A stretch of DNA of 64,000 bases from Duganella qianjiadongensis (lineage in GTDB: Bacteria > Pseudomonadota > Gammaproteobacteria > Burkholderiales > Burkholderiaceae_D), in assembly GCF_009857915.1 (NCBI RefSeq), contig NZ_WWCM01000005.1:186001-250000 (forward strand). Direction: 5' to 3'. Both the position numbers and the translations under genes were made by a program. Of the stretch, positions 55,010-62,720 are shown one piece after another (position 1 is the stretch's first letter; each line of letters begins with the position of its first letter). Below the pieces are notes generated by a model, which saw only the letters and a list, made by a program, of their open reading frames with translations, searched no databases and was not told where the DNA came from.

Positions 55010-55531
55010 ATGACTACTGCATTCCGCCACCGCATCGCCACGCTGGACGATTTACCCACTATCGTTGCCATTTACAACAGCACCGTCGCTTCGCGCGAAG
55101 TGACGGCCGATACCGAGCCGGTTGCGGTCGAATCGCGTCTGCCGTGGTTCCACGAGCACACGCCGGAGAAGCGCCCGCTGTGGATCATCGAACGGGCCGA
55201 CGATACGGCCGTTCAGCCGGAGATATTGGGCTGGATGTCGTATTCGAATTTCTATGGCCGACCGGCCTATTCGGGCACGTCCGAGATTTCGATCTACATC
55301 GTCGAGGCCTGGCGCGGCAAAGGCGTGGGCGGCTACTGCATTGCTCAGGCGATTGCCCATGCGCCCGCTATCAAGGTGCACACCTTGCTGGGCTTTATCT
55401 TCGGCCATAACCAGCCCAGCCTCGGATTGTTCGCCAAGTTCGGCTTTGCTAGCTGGGCCCATTTGCCCAAGGTGGCCAATCTGGACGGCGTCGAGCGCGA
55501 CCTGATCATTCTGGGCAAGCGCGTGGCCTGA
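55010..55531 (+). CDS. GNAT acetyltransferase, phosphinothricin-acetyltransferase-like
   Basis: 173-residue N-acetyltransferase: IATLDDLPTIVAIYNSTV at the start, LGWMSYSNFYGRPAYSGTSEISIY split around 75-100, acetyl-CoA loop RGKGVGGY, and GFIFGHNQPSLGLFAKFGF. It resembles the methionine-sulfoximine/phosphinothricin acetyltransferase group, usually amino-acid-analogue acetylation. It is inserted between pilZ (6 bases) and tatD (34 bases), a position often empty in related genomes. Confidence 0.87.
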   Translation: MTTAFRHRIATLDDLPTIVAIYNSTVASREVTADTEPVAVESRLPWFHEHTPEKRPLWIIERADDTAVQPEILGWMSYSNFYGRPAYSGTSEISIYIVEAWRGKGVGGYCIAQAIAHAPAIKVHTLLGFIFGHNQPSLGLFAKFGFASWAHLPKVANLDGVERDLIILGKRVA

Positions 55532-55565
55532 GGTGGCGGCAGGCAGCTTGGGGTACAATCGCGCC

Positions 55566-56345
55566 ATGTTTATCGATTCCCACTGCCACATCAATTTTCC
55601 CGAGCTGGCCGCTCGCATGCCCGAAGTGCTGGCCCAGATGGCCCACAACAAAGTCACCCACGCGCTGTGCGTGTCGGTGGATTTGCCGGATTTTCCGCAA
55701 GTGCTGGCGCTGGCCCATCAGTACCCGCATATCTACGCTTCGGTGGGCGTGCATCCCGATTACGAGGATACGCCCGAACCTAGCGTGGAACAGCTGGTGC
55801 AACTGGCTGACGATCCCAAGATTATTGCCATCGGCGAGACGGGGCTGGACTATTTCCGCCTGCAAGGCGATCTGGAGTGGCAGCGCGAGCGTTTCCGCAC
55901 CCACATCCGCGCTTCGCGCCAGTGCCGCAAGCCGCTGATCATCCATACCCGCAGCGCCAGCGAGGATACCCTGCGCATCATGCGCGAAGAGGGGGCCGGT
56001 ACCGATGCCGGCGGTGTGGCCGGCGTGATGCACTGCTTTACCGAATCGCTGGAAGTGGCGCGGGCCGCTATCGAGATGGGCTTCTATATTTCCTTCTCGG
56101 GGATAGTGACCTTCAAGAGCGCCAAGGAATTGCAGGCCGTGGCGCTGGAATTGCCGCTCGAGCGCATACTGATAGAAACCGATGCACCGTATCTGGCGCC
56201 GGTACCTTATCGGGGCAAGATGAACGAACCGGGATTTGTAGCCCACGTGGGCGAATATATCGCCAGGCTGAAGGGCGTATCGGTCGAACAGGTAGCCGAG
56301 CAGACCACGGCTAACTTCTTCCGCCTGTTCCAGCCACAGTCCTGA
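55566..56345 (+). CDS. TatD family metal-dependent hydrolase
   Basis: 259-residue TIM-barrel deoxyribonuclease-type hydrolase. Metal ligands: FIDSHCHINF (His6, His8), GETGLDYFR (Glu), IIHTRSASED (His), MHCFTES (His), and IETDAPYLAP (Asp). It is the YcfH/TatD-type gene that commonly follows tmk-holB-pilZ. The start at 55566 begins exactly at the conserved MFIDSHCH. Confidence 0.94.
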   Translation: MFIDSHCHINFPELAARMPEVLAQMAHNKVTHALCVSVDLPDFPQVLALAHQYPHIYASVGVHPDYEDTPEPSVEQLVQLADDPKIIAIGETGLDYFRLQGDLEWQRERFRTHIRASRQCRKPLIIHTRSASEDTLRIMREEGAGTDAGGVAGVMHCFTESLEVARAAIEMGFYISFSGIVTFKSAKELQAVALELPLERILIETDAPYLAPVPYRGKMNEPGFVAHVGEYIARLKGVSVEQVAEQTTANFFRLFQPQS

Positions 56346-56362
56346 CTAGCCGGAGCGAAACC

Positions 56363-57040
56363 ATGTCCAGCCCTTATCGCCGCCTGACTATCGCTGCGCT
56401 GTTGGTCAGCGCTGCTGCCATGCTGTCGCCCGCTGTAGTGCAGGCGGAGACCGATGATGAAGTGGATCTGCTGCGTGCGGCCCAGCTCGACAATGTTTCC
56501 GGCGTGAGCGCGGCGCTGGCACGCGGCGCCAATCCCAATGCGCGCGACGGCAGCGGCGAGACGGCCCTGATCGTCGCCATGCGCAACGAGGCCTATCGTG
56601 TCGCCAGCTTGCTGATGAAACAGCCGCGCATCGATCTGGAAGCGCGTGCGCCGAATGGCAATACGGCGCTGATGATGGCTGCCTTCCGCGGCAATAAGCC
56701 AGCCGTAGTGGAAATGCTGGCCCATGGCGCCAGGGTGGAGCAGCCGGGCTGGACAGCTTTGCATTACGCGGTCGCTGCAGGCAGTATCGAAGTCGCTGAG
56801 CTGCTACTGGAACGTAAGGCCCATATCGATGCCGAAGCGCCATCGGGCATGACGCCGCTGATGCTGGCGGCCCGCGAGGGACAGGAAAAAGCCGTGTTAT
56901 TCCTGCTGGAGCGGGGCGCCGATCCGCTGCGCAAGGATGGCGGATTTCATTACAATGCCGCCGAGTTTGCCGCAAAGGCAGAGAAACCCTGGATCGCCAA
57001 GGCCATTAATGACTTTATCGCACGCAAGGCGCAGCCCTGA
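56363..57040 (+). CDS. Exported ankyrin-repeat protein
   Basis: 225 residues with a signal peptide (1-30; VVQA-E) and about five ankyrin repeats: DLLRAAQLDNVSGVSAALARG, DGSGETALIVAMRNEAYRVASL, NGNTALMMAAFRGNKPAVVEML, GWTALHYAVAAGSIEVAELLL, SGMTPLMLAAREGQEKAVLFLL. Presumably a periplasmic protein-binding scaffold. GGAG upstream; 17 bases after tatD, so in the same operon as its last gene. Confidence 0.9.
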   Translation: MSSPYRRLTIAALLVSAAAMLSPAVVQAETDDEVDLLRAAQLDNVSGVSAALARGANPNARDGSGETALIVAMRNEAYRVASLLMKQPRIDLEARAPNGNTALMMAAFRGNKPAVVEMLAHGARVEQPGWTALHYAVAAGSIEVAELLLERKAHIDAEAPSGMTPLMLAAREGQEKAVLFLLERGADPLRKDGGFHYNAAEFAAKAEKPWIAKAINDFIARKAQP

Positions 57041-57076
57041 GCGCGGCGATCCCGCGCAGCGTCATTCTCCTATGAG

Positions 57077-57104
57077 TTGAATTGAGCGGCAAACAGGCTT
57101 TAAT
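57077..57104 (+). promoter_or_regulatory. Sigma-70-like promoter before the methyltransferase gene
   Basis: -35 TTGAAT (57077-57082), 16-base spacer, -10 TTTAAT (57099-57104), 85 bases before the chosen start at 57189. Confidence 0.5.
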
Positions 57105-57188
57105 TCGGAGCATTGCTTCAGGGAATCGTTAAGCATAATGCTTATACGTCCAGCAACCAGAGACTGGACGGTATTCTTGAGGATAACC

Positions 57189-58112
57189 ATGCTGAACGAA
57201 CGCGAGATTGAAAGCTGCTATCTGGGGCAATTCATTCCAGTCCACTACCATCACAACATGCTGATGGACCAGAACCGTATGTGTAGTTTCAAGGCGGCGA
57301 TCGACTACGCTGTCAAACCGGGCGCCAAGGTGCTGGAGCTTGGCGGTGGAACGGGCGTGCTGTCATGGTTCGCAGCGGACAAGGCCGACAAGGTCTATTG
57401 CGTCGAATTCAATCCCGACATGGTGCAGGAAGCGCGCCGTATGCTGGCCCTCAATCCCAAGGGCGAGAAAGTGGAAGTGATCCATGCCGATGCGTTCGAG
57501 TATCTGCCGCCCGAGCCGGTAGATGTGGTGATCTGTGAAATGATTCACGTCGGCATGCTGCGCGAGAAGCAGGTGGAAGTGATCGAATCGTTCAAGCGGC
57601 GCTACACCGAGCGTTTCGGCGGTCCGCTGCCGGTGTTTCTGCCGGAGGCTGTGATCATGGCGGTGCAGCCCTTGCAGCAGGAGTTCGACTTCGAAGGCTA
57701 TTACGCGCCCATCGTGCAGTTTCAGGAAACTGGCGTCAGCTATTCCGGCACCATAGAGCTGGCCCAGCCCGCCGTCTACAGCATTATCGATTTCACCCAG
57801 CCGAATGAACTCAGCTACGCATGGCAAGGCAAGTTCGTCATCGAGCGTGACGGCGTGATCAATGCGCTGCGCTTCGTCACCAAGAACATTCTCGCCGTGG
57901 TGCCGGAGCGTAACAGCACCATAGACTGGCTCAACCACTACATGGTGCTGCCGCTGGAACTGCCGGTCACGGCGCGCGAGGGCGATGTGCTGCAGGTCAG
58001 CTTCCAGTATCGTGCTGGCGGCAGCATTCCTTCGCTACAGACCACCTTGCAGGCCAGCCTGCTGTACCAGGCAGCGTTGCAGCCGGCCAGTTACGGCGCG
58101 GTCTACGCATAA
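57189..58112 (+). CDS. Class I SAM methyltransferase, protein-arginine-methyltransferase-like
   Basis: 307 residues. Motif I VLELGGGTGVLSWFA (about 48-62), YCVEFNPDM (acidic end of strand 2), VEVIHADAFEYLPPEPVDVV, then CEMIHVGMLREKQ, which aligns with the PRMT double-E loop (SExMGxxLL). The C-terminal beta region (from about 175) also fits the PRMT barrel. Annotation pipelines often call such proteins L11 methyltransferase, but the PrmA N-terminal domain is absent. The start at 57189 follows GAGGATAACC; 17 upstream codons in frame lack support. Substrate unknown. Confidence 0.82.
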   Translation: MLNEREIESCYLGQFIPVHYHHNMLMDQNRMCSFKAAIDYAVKPGAKVLELGGGTGVLSWFAADKADKVYCVEFNPDMVQEARRMLALNPKGEKVEVIHADAFEYLPPEPVDVVICEMIHVGMLREKQVEVIESFKRRYTERFGGPLPVFLPEAVIMAVQPLQQEFDFEGYYAPIVQFQETGVSYSGTIELAQPAVYSIIDFTQPNELSYAWQGKFVIERDGVINALRFVTKNILAVVPERNSTIDWLNHYMVLPLELPVTAREGDVLQVSFQYRAGGSIPSLQTTLQASLLYQAALQPASYGAVYA

Positions 58113-58141
58113 AGTCCTAGGCGCTGATCGTCAGAACGCGT

Positions 58142-58169
58142 ATATTCCGCCTTTTTAGCGAAGGAATAT
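58142..58169 (+). promoter_or_regulatory. Inverted repeat covering a Shine-Dalgarno
   Basis: ATATTCC (58142-58148) pairs perfectly with GGAATAT (58163-58169), 14-base loop. The right arm includes the AAGGA ribosome site of the gene starting at 58171, so the RNA hairpin would hide it. The AT-rich seven-bp stem would be weak at 25-37 degrees. Confidence 0.4.
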
Positions 58170-58170
58170 C

Positions 58171-58419
58171 ATGCAGGAAATCGATCAGCGCTACCTCGTG
58201 CAGCAGAACCGGATAGTCGACGGCGCGGCCAAACCGCCCGTATTTGCCAAGGTCATGCGCAGCAAGGAAGGTGTGTTTGAAGGCGTATCGTTCATCAAGT
58301 CCAAGGACAAGGCGTCCGTACTGACCATCGAGCAGGCCCAGCAAGCCATAGACTGGGCGAACCGCAAGAAGCCCAACGCCAGCGAATACCAGACCAAGAT
58401 TATCTGCCTCGGCCAGTGA
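58171..58419 (+). CDS. Conserved hypothetical small soluble protein
   Basis: 82 residues, no signal or membrane segment: starts MQEIDQRYLVQQNRI, ends YQTKIICLGQ, lysine-rich centre (RSKEGVFEGVSFIKSKDK) and one predicted helix (IEQAQQAIDWANRKK). The AAGGAATATC ribosome site is inside the inverted repeat at 58142-58169. I do not recognise the family. It lies 58 bases after the methyltransferase gene. Confidence 0.7.
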   Translation: MQEIDQRYLVQQNRIVDGAAKPPVFAKVMRSKEGVFEGVSFIKSKDKASVLTIEQAQQAIDWANRKKPNASEYQTKIICLGQ

Positions 58420-58561
58420 GCCGGCGCCGGGCCACCATTCATGCCTGATTTGCTACCGTTGATCCGCGCTATCTGCAGTTGGTCGCATGCCAATTGCAGC
58501 GGAACGGGGGCATGCCTAAAGTGTCAGCATTGACAATATTTATCCTGTTCGGGAGCGCATG

Positions 58562-58759
58562 ATGCTGGGATTTCTGCTGTGGCTGGTCTTGCTGTTTCTC
58601 TGTTGGCCGCTGGCTTTGCTGGCGCTGCTGGCCTATCCGCTGTGCTGGCTGATCCTGCTGCCATTCCGCCTGATAGGCATAGGCGTGGAAGGCGTGTTCG
58701 AGCTGCTGCGTGCCATCGTGCTGCTGCCGGCGCGCGTATTGCGCGGTTCTTCCCGCTAG
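58562..58759 (+). CDS. Small hydrophobic membrane protein
   Basis: 65 residues, very Leu/Trp-rich, with two closely packed hydrophobic segments (LGFLLWLVLLFLCWPLALLA and LCWLILLPFRLIGIGVEG) and a basic tail (PARVLRGSSR). GGGAG precedes by 6 bases (an ATG one codon earlier gives only 3). The stop overlaps the pldA stop in a CTAG. Function unknown; strong ribosome site and membrane profile support a real gene. Confidence 0.7.
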   Translation: MLGFLLWLVLLFLCWPLALLALLAYPLCWLILLPFRLIGIGVEGVFELLRAIVLLPARVLRGSSR

Positions 58760-59817
58760 AAATCCACCAGAAAACCGGCGCCCAGCGACTTCTGCGTATA
58801 GTTGTAGTCGATCAGACTCTGGCCGTAGCCGCTGAACGCCTGCACATAGCCTTTCAGATTGGCACGCACGGGGAAGGCCCAGCCTAGCTGCAGGGCGCCA
58901 TTCTGCTTCTTGAAATTGCGCCGTGCCAGCACTGACCATTCGTGTCCGTCCACCCGATAGCTGGCCTGCAGGTCGCCATGACCGAGATAGTCGGCGATAT
59001 CGAAATTGTCGTTGTTGGAGCGGGCATTATCGAGCCGTTTCCACAGGCGGAAGGTCAGGCCGAAGCGTTCTTTTTCCGCCCCCAGCTCCAGGTAGACCCG
59101 GTTCCAGCTGCGCGACAGCGTGGAAGTCTGTCCGTTCGACTGGTGCACGGCGCCCAGCGTCAGATAGCGCAGATCGATCACGCCAAGCGACAGGTTGAAT
59201 GGCGCCGTCGCCATCAGTTCCGGTTGGTAGTTGGTTTCGCGGAAGGGGCTGGACGCAGCGCGATTGTAAGCCTGCCAGAAACTTTCCTGTGTGTAGGCAA
59301 ACCATAGATCCACCGGGGTTTGCGCTACCTGTTCCATCAGTTTCATTTTGAAACTGAGCTGGTACATCAGCTCGGTATGCTGGGATTGGATGCCTGCCGG
59401 CGTAAAATTTTCAAATGGTGCATCATTGGAGCTGGTGCTGTAGTTGGCCAGCAGAATATAGGTATCGCGGTGCGGGCGGAAATTGAACACGCCGCGCTTG
59501 CTGGCGCTATCAAGCTCCCACAGCTGGGTCATGCGCGAAATGCCGGGCGAGGACGGTACGGTAGCAAGTTTTGCCAGTTGCGGCGGCAAGGTAGGCGCCA
59601 CTGGCGGTGCGGGCGGCTGGGTAGGATCGGCCGGCAGGGCAGCCACTGCGCTGCCTACCGGTACGACTGGCGCTTTGCTCAGACCGTCGTAGCAGGCCAG
59701 TCGCGCACTGGCATCACCCAGCAGCGCGCAGCGTTCCAGCCGCTGTTCCAGATCGCTGCTGGCGCTGGCCGGACCGGCAGCACCAAGTAACAGCAGGGGC
59801 AGTGCGATGACTTTCAT
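58756..59817 (-). CDS. pldA: Outer-membrane phospholipase A (OMPLA)
   Basis: Outer-membrane phospholipase A1 that removes mislocalised phospholipids from the outer leaflet. 353 residues with signal peptide 1-19, a proline-rich linker (ADPTQPPAPPVAPTLPP, about 63-79) absent from E. coli PldA, and a barrel ending in Phe. Catalytic His225, Ser227 and Asn239 (VHQSNGQ ... WNRVY) reproduce the H142/S144/N156 spacing of E. coli OMPLA exactly. The start at 59817 follows GCGGAG; the frame stays open upstream to 59979 without a signal peptide. Confidence 0.93.
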   Translation of the reverse strand: MKVIALPLLLLGAAGPASASSDLEQRLERCALLGDASARLACYDGLSKAPVVPVGSAVAALPADPTQPPAPPVAPTLPPQLAKLATVPSSPGISRMTQLWELDSASKRGVFNFRPHRDTYILLANYSTSSNDAPFENFTPAGIQSQHTELMYQLSFKMKLMEQVAQTPVDLWFAYTQESFWQAYNRAASSPFRETNYQPELMATAPFNLSLGVIDLRYLTLGAVHQSNGQTSTLSRSWNRVYLELGAEKERFGLTFRLWKRLDNARSNNDNFDIADYLGHGDLQASYRVDGHEWSVLARRNFKKQNGALQLGWAFPVRANLKGYVQAFSGYGQSLIDYNYTQKSLGAGFLVDF

Positions 59818-59959
59818 GGAGAACTCCGCATAACGATGGTTTATTGTACAGAAAACAGTTCCCACCGCTAAGCAAGCCTGTTGGCCGCACCCTTGAATTT
59901 GGCGCGAACTGCCGCACCTGTGCCTCCCTGATTTGAAATTGCTGAACAAGGAGCAGATG

Positions 59960-62062
59960 ATGACCCGCAAAACCCCCATCGAGCGCTATCGCAACATAGG
60001 CATCAGCGCCCACATAGACGCCGGTAAAACTACCACGACCGAGCGTATCCTGTTCTATACCGGTGTGAATCACAAGATCGGTGAAGTGCACAACGGCGCC
60101 GCCACCATGGACTGGATGGAGCAGGAGCAGGAACGCGGGATCACCATTACGTCGGCAGCGACCACAGCCTTCTGGAAAGGCATGGCCGGCAATTTCCCCG
60201 AGCATCGCATCAACATCATCGATACGCCCGGCCACGTCGACTTTACCATCGAGGTGGAGCGTTCCATGCGCGTGCTGGACGGCGCCGTGATGGTGTATGA
60301 CGCTGTCGGCGGCGTGCAGCCGCAGTCGGAAACCGTGTGGCGCCAGGCGAATAAATACGCCGTGCCCCGCATTGCCTTCATCAACAAGATGGACCGCGTC
60401 GGCGCCGATTTCTTCCGCGTGCGCGAGCAGATCGCCAGCCGCCTCAAAGGGGTGGCTGTGCCTATCCAGATTCCGTTGGGCGCGGAAGACGACTTCCATG
60501 GCGTGATCGATCTGGTCAAGATGCAGGCCATCCACTGGGACGACGCGAGTCTGGGCGTAAAGTTCAGCTATCAGGCCATACCGGCAGAACTGCAGGCGCA
60601 GGCGCAGGAATGGCATGAGCGTATGGTGGAAGCGGCCGCGGAGGGCGATCCTGTGCTGCTGGAGAAATACCTTGAAGGCACGCCGCTGAGCGAGGCCGAG
60701 ATCAAGGCGGGCCTGCGCGCGCGCACCATCCGCAATGAAATCGTGCCCATGCTGGCCGGTAGCGCCTTCAAGAACCGCGGCGTGCAGGCCATGCTCGATG
60801 CAGTGGTGGAATATCTGCCTTCGCCGGCGGACGTGCCCGCCATTGCCGGCCATGACGAGGATGACCAGCCCGTCGAACGCCATCCTAGCGATGACGATCC
60901 CTTCGCCGCGCTGGCGTTCAAGATCATGACGGACCCGTTTGTGGGCCAGCTGACCTTCTTCCGTGTGTATTCGGGCGTGGTGAATTCGGGCGATATGGTC
61001 TATAACCCGACCAAGGGCCAGAAGGAACGTCTGGGCCGTATTCTGCAGATGCATGCCAACGAACGCAAGGAAATCAAGGAGGTGTACGCGGGTGATATTG
61101 CGGCGGCGGTGGGCCTGAAAGGCGTCACCACGGGCGATACCCTGAGTGCGCCGGACAAGGTGATCGTGCTGGAGAAGATGGTGTTTCCGGAGCCGGTGAT
61201 TTCGCAGGCGGTGGAGCCCAAGACCAAGGCCGATCAGGAGAAGATGGGCATGGCCCTGAACCGGCTGGCGCAGGAAGATCCGTCGTTCCGTGTCCATACG
61301 GATGAAGAATCCGGCCAGACCATCATGTCCGGCATGGGCGAGCTGCATCTGGAGATACTGGTGGACCGCATGCGCCGCGAATTCGGCGTGGAAGCGGCCG
61401 TGGGCAAGCCGCAGGTGGCCTACCGCGAAACGATCCAGCGCACTGCCAGCGATGTGGAGGGCAAGTTCGTCAAGCAATCGGGCGGGCGTGGCCAGTACGG
61501 CCACGTGGTGCTGACGGTGGAGCCGCTAGAGGCGGGCAAGGGCTATGAATTTGTCGACGCCATCAAAGGCGGGGTGGTGCCGCGCGAGTTCATCCCGGCC
61601 GTCGATAAAGGCGTGCAGGAGACCTTGCGTACCGGCGTGCTGGCCGGCTATCCGGTGGTGGACGTGAAAGTGACGCTTACTTTCGGTTCCTACCATGACG
61701 TGGATTCCAACGAGAACGCCTTCCGCATGGCCGGTTCGATGGCGTTCAAGGATGCCATGCGGCGTGCCGATCCTGTGCTGCTGGAGCCGGTCATGCAGGT
61801 GGAAGTGGAAACGCCGGAAGAGTTCATGGGCAATGCCATGGGCGATCTGACGGCGCGGCGCGGCATGGTGCAGGGCATGGATGAAATTCCCGGTGGTGGC
61901 GGCAAGATCATCCGTGCGCTGGTGCCGCTGGCCGAGATGTTCGGCTATTCGACCAGCTTACGTTCGCTTACCCAGGGACGGGCCACCTACACCATGGAAT
62001 TCAAGCATTATGCCGCCGTGCCCAAGCATCTGCTCGAGCAGGGCACTATTCGTAAAGCCTGA
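59960..62062 (+). CDS. fusA: Elongation factor G, stand-alone copy
   Basis: Ribosome translocase GTPase, 700 residues: G1 [10 protein letters not shown], switch region [12 protein letters not shown]3 DTPGHVDF, G4 NKMD, then domains II-V to the end. AGGAG lies 6 bases before the ATG at 59960 (another ATG at 59957). It is not in a str operon (no rpsL, rpsG or tuf), so it is probably the second fusA gene that many Burkholderiales carry, though canonical copy status cannot be judged from one window. Confidence 0.95.
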   Translation: MTRKTPIERYRNIGISAHIDAGKTTTTERILFYTGVNHKIGEVHNGAATMDWMEQEQERGITITSAATTAFWKGMAGNFPEHRINIIDTPGHVDFTIEVERSMRVLDGAVMVYDAVGGVQPQSETVWRQANKYAVPRIAFINKMDRVGADFFRVREQIASRLKGVAVPIQIPLGAEDDFHGVIDLVKMQAIHWDDASLGVKFSYQAIPAELQAQAQEWHERMVEAAAEGDPVLLEKYLEGTPLSEAEIKAGLRARTIRNEIVPMLAGSAFKNRGVQAMLDAVVEYLPSPADVPAIAGHDEDDQPVERHPSDDDPFAALAFKIMTDPFVGQLTFFRVYSGVVNSGDMVYNPTKGQKERLGRILQMHANERKEIKEVYAGDIAAAVGLKGVTTGDTLSAPDKVIVLEKMVFPEPVISQAVEPKTKADQEKMGMALNRLAQEDPSFRVHTDEESGQTIMSGMGELHLEILVDRMRREFGVEAAVGKPQVAYRETIQRTASDVEGKFVKQSGGRGQYGHVVLTVEPLEAGKGYEFVDAIKGGVVPREFIPAVDKGVQETLRTGVLAGYPVVDVKVTLTFGSYHDVDSNENAFRMAGSMAFKDAMRRADPVLLEPVMQVEVETPEEFMGNAMGDLTARRGMVQGMDEIPGGGGKIIRALVPLAEMFGYSTSLRSLTQGRATYTMEFKHYAAVPKHLLEQGTIRKA

Positions 62063-62531
62063 ATTTGAGCTGGACTGAAATGGCGCCGTAGAGCCTGTCC
62101 TTATAGGTGGGCACTACGGCGACATTCACGCCGACCCGCTGGTATTCGAAGCTGGCGGTCGGTATGGCGGCGAGGAACCAGCCGCCTTGCCGCATTTTCG
62201 GATAGCCATTGAAACCGCCCGCAACGGCGCCCAGGCGTACCGGCCCGATCTGCCATGGCTGGTAGTACACGCCCGCATAGTTGGAATAGCTGCGGTCGCT
62301 ATTGTAGAAGCGTCCCGCCGTCACCGACGCGACGCTGGAAAAACGGTATTCGAGCCCCAGCCCCGGATTGCTGTCGTTGAGGTTCTTGTTACGCTGGAAG
62401 TGGTAGGAGTAGAAGCCGCCGTTGACCCAGAGTTCATTCATGGGGCTCGCTTCGATAGTCTCGAAACTCTGGGCTTGCGCACTGTGCGCTGCCAAGATCA
62501 GACAAGTGGCCGTGATCAGACTGCTTTTCAT
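62046..62531 (-). CDS. Small outer-membrane beta-barrel protein, unknown function
   Basis: 161 residues; signal peptide 1-20 (AQA-Q). Alternating hydrophobic/aromatic strands: [85 protein letters not shown], and a terminal KFRLYE. The size and pattern fit an 8-strand barrel such as PagP/PagL-type enzymes, but I see no catalytic signature. Its last 17 bases overlap the 3' end of fusA on the opposite strand. Confidence 0.8.
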   Translation of the reverse strand: MKSSLITATCLILAAHSAQAQSFETIEASPMNELWVNGGFYSYHFQRNKNLNDSNPGLGLEYRFSSVASVTAGRFYNSDRSYSNYAGVYYQPWQIGPVRLGAVAGGFNGYPKMRQGGWFLAAIPTASFEYQRVGVNVAVVPTYKDRLYGAISVQLKFRLYE

Positions 62532-62720
62532 TGTGATCCTGTCAGTCGGGAAAAGTGAGCCATTATAGCCAGCCGCACAGCGGCTCCGGCAGAATTCTTC
62601 ACGCCTGTGAAACTAGCGGTCACAGCGCCATTACATCTGTAACAAGTGCTAACCAGAAAGCCTGTTTTCCTTTGTCAGATTTGCCATATAATCGCCCCGA
62701 ATTCACTCACCGGGACTGTT

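Noticed and set aside
57138-58112. Ribosomal protein L11 methyltransferase (PrmA) as the name for the methyltransferase
   Set aside because: The PrmA N-terminal substrate domain is missing and the CEMIHVGML loop fits PRMT-like enzymes better.
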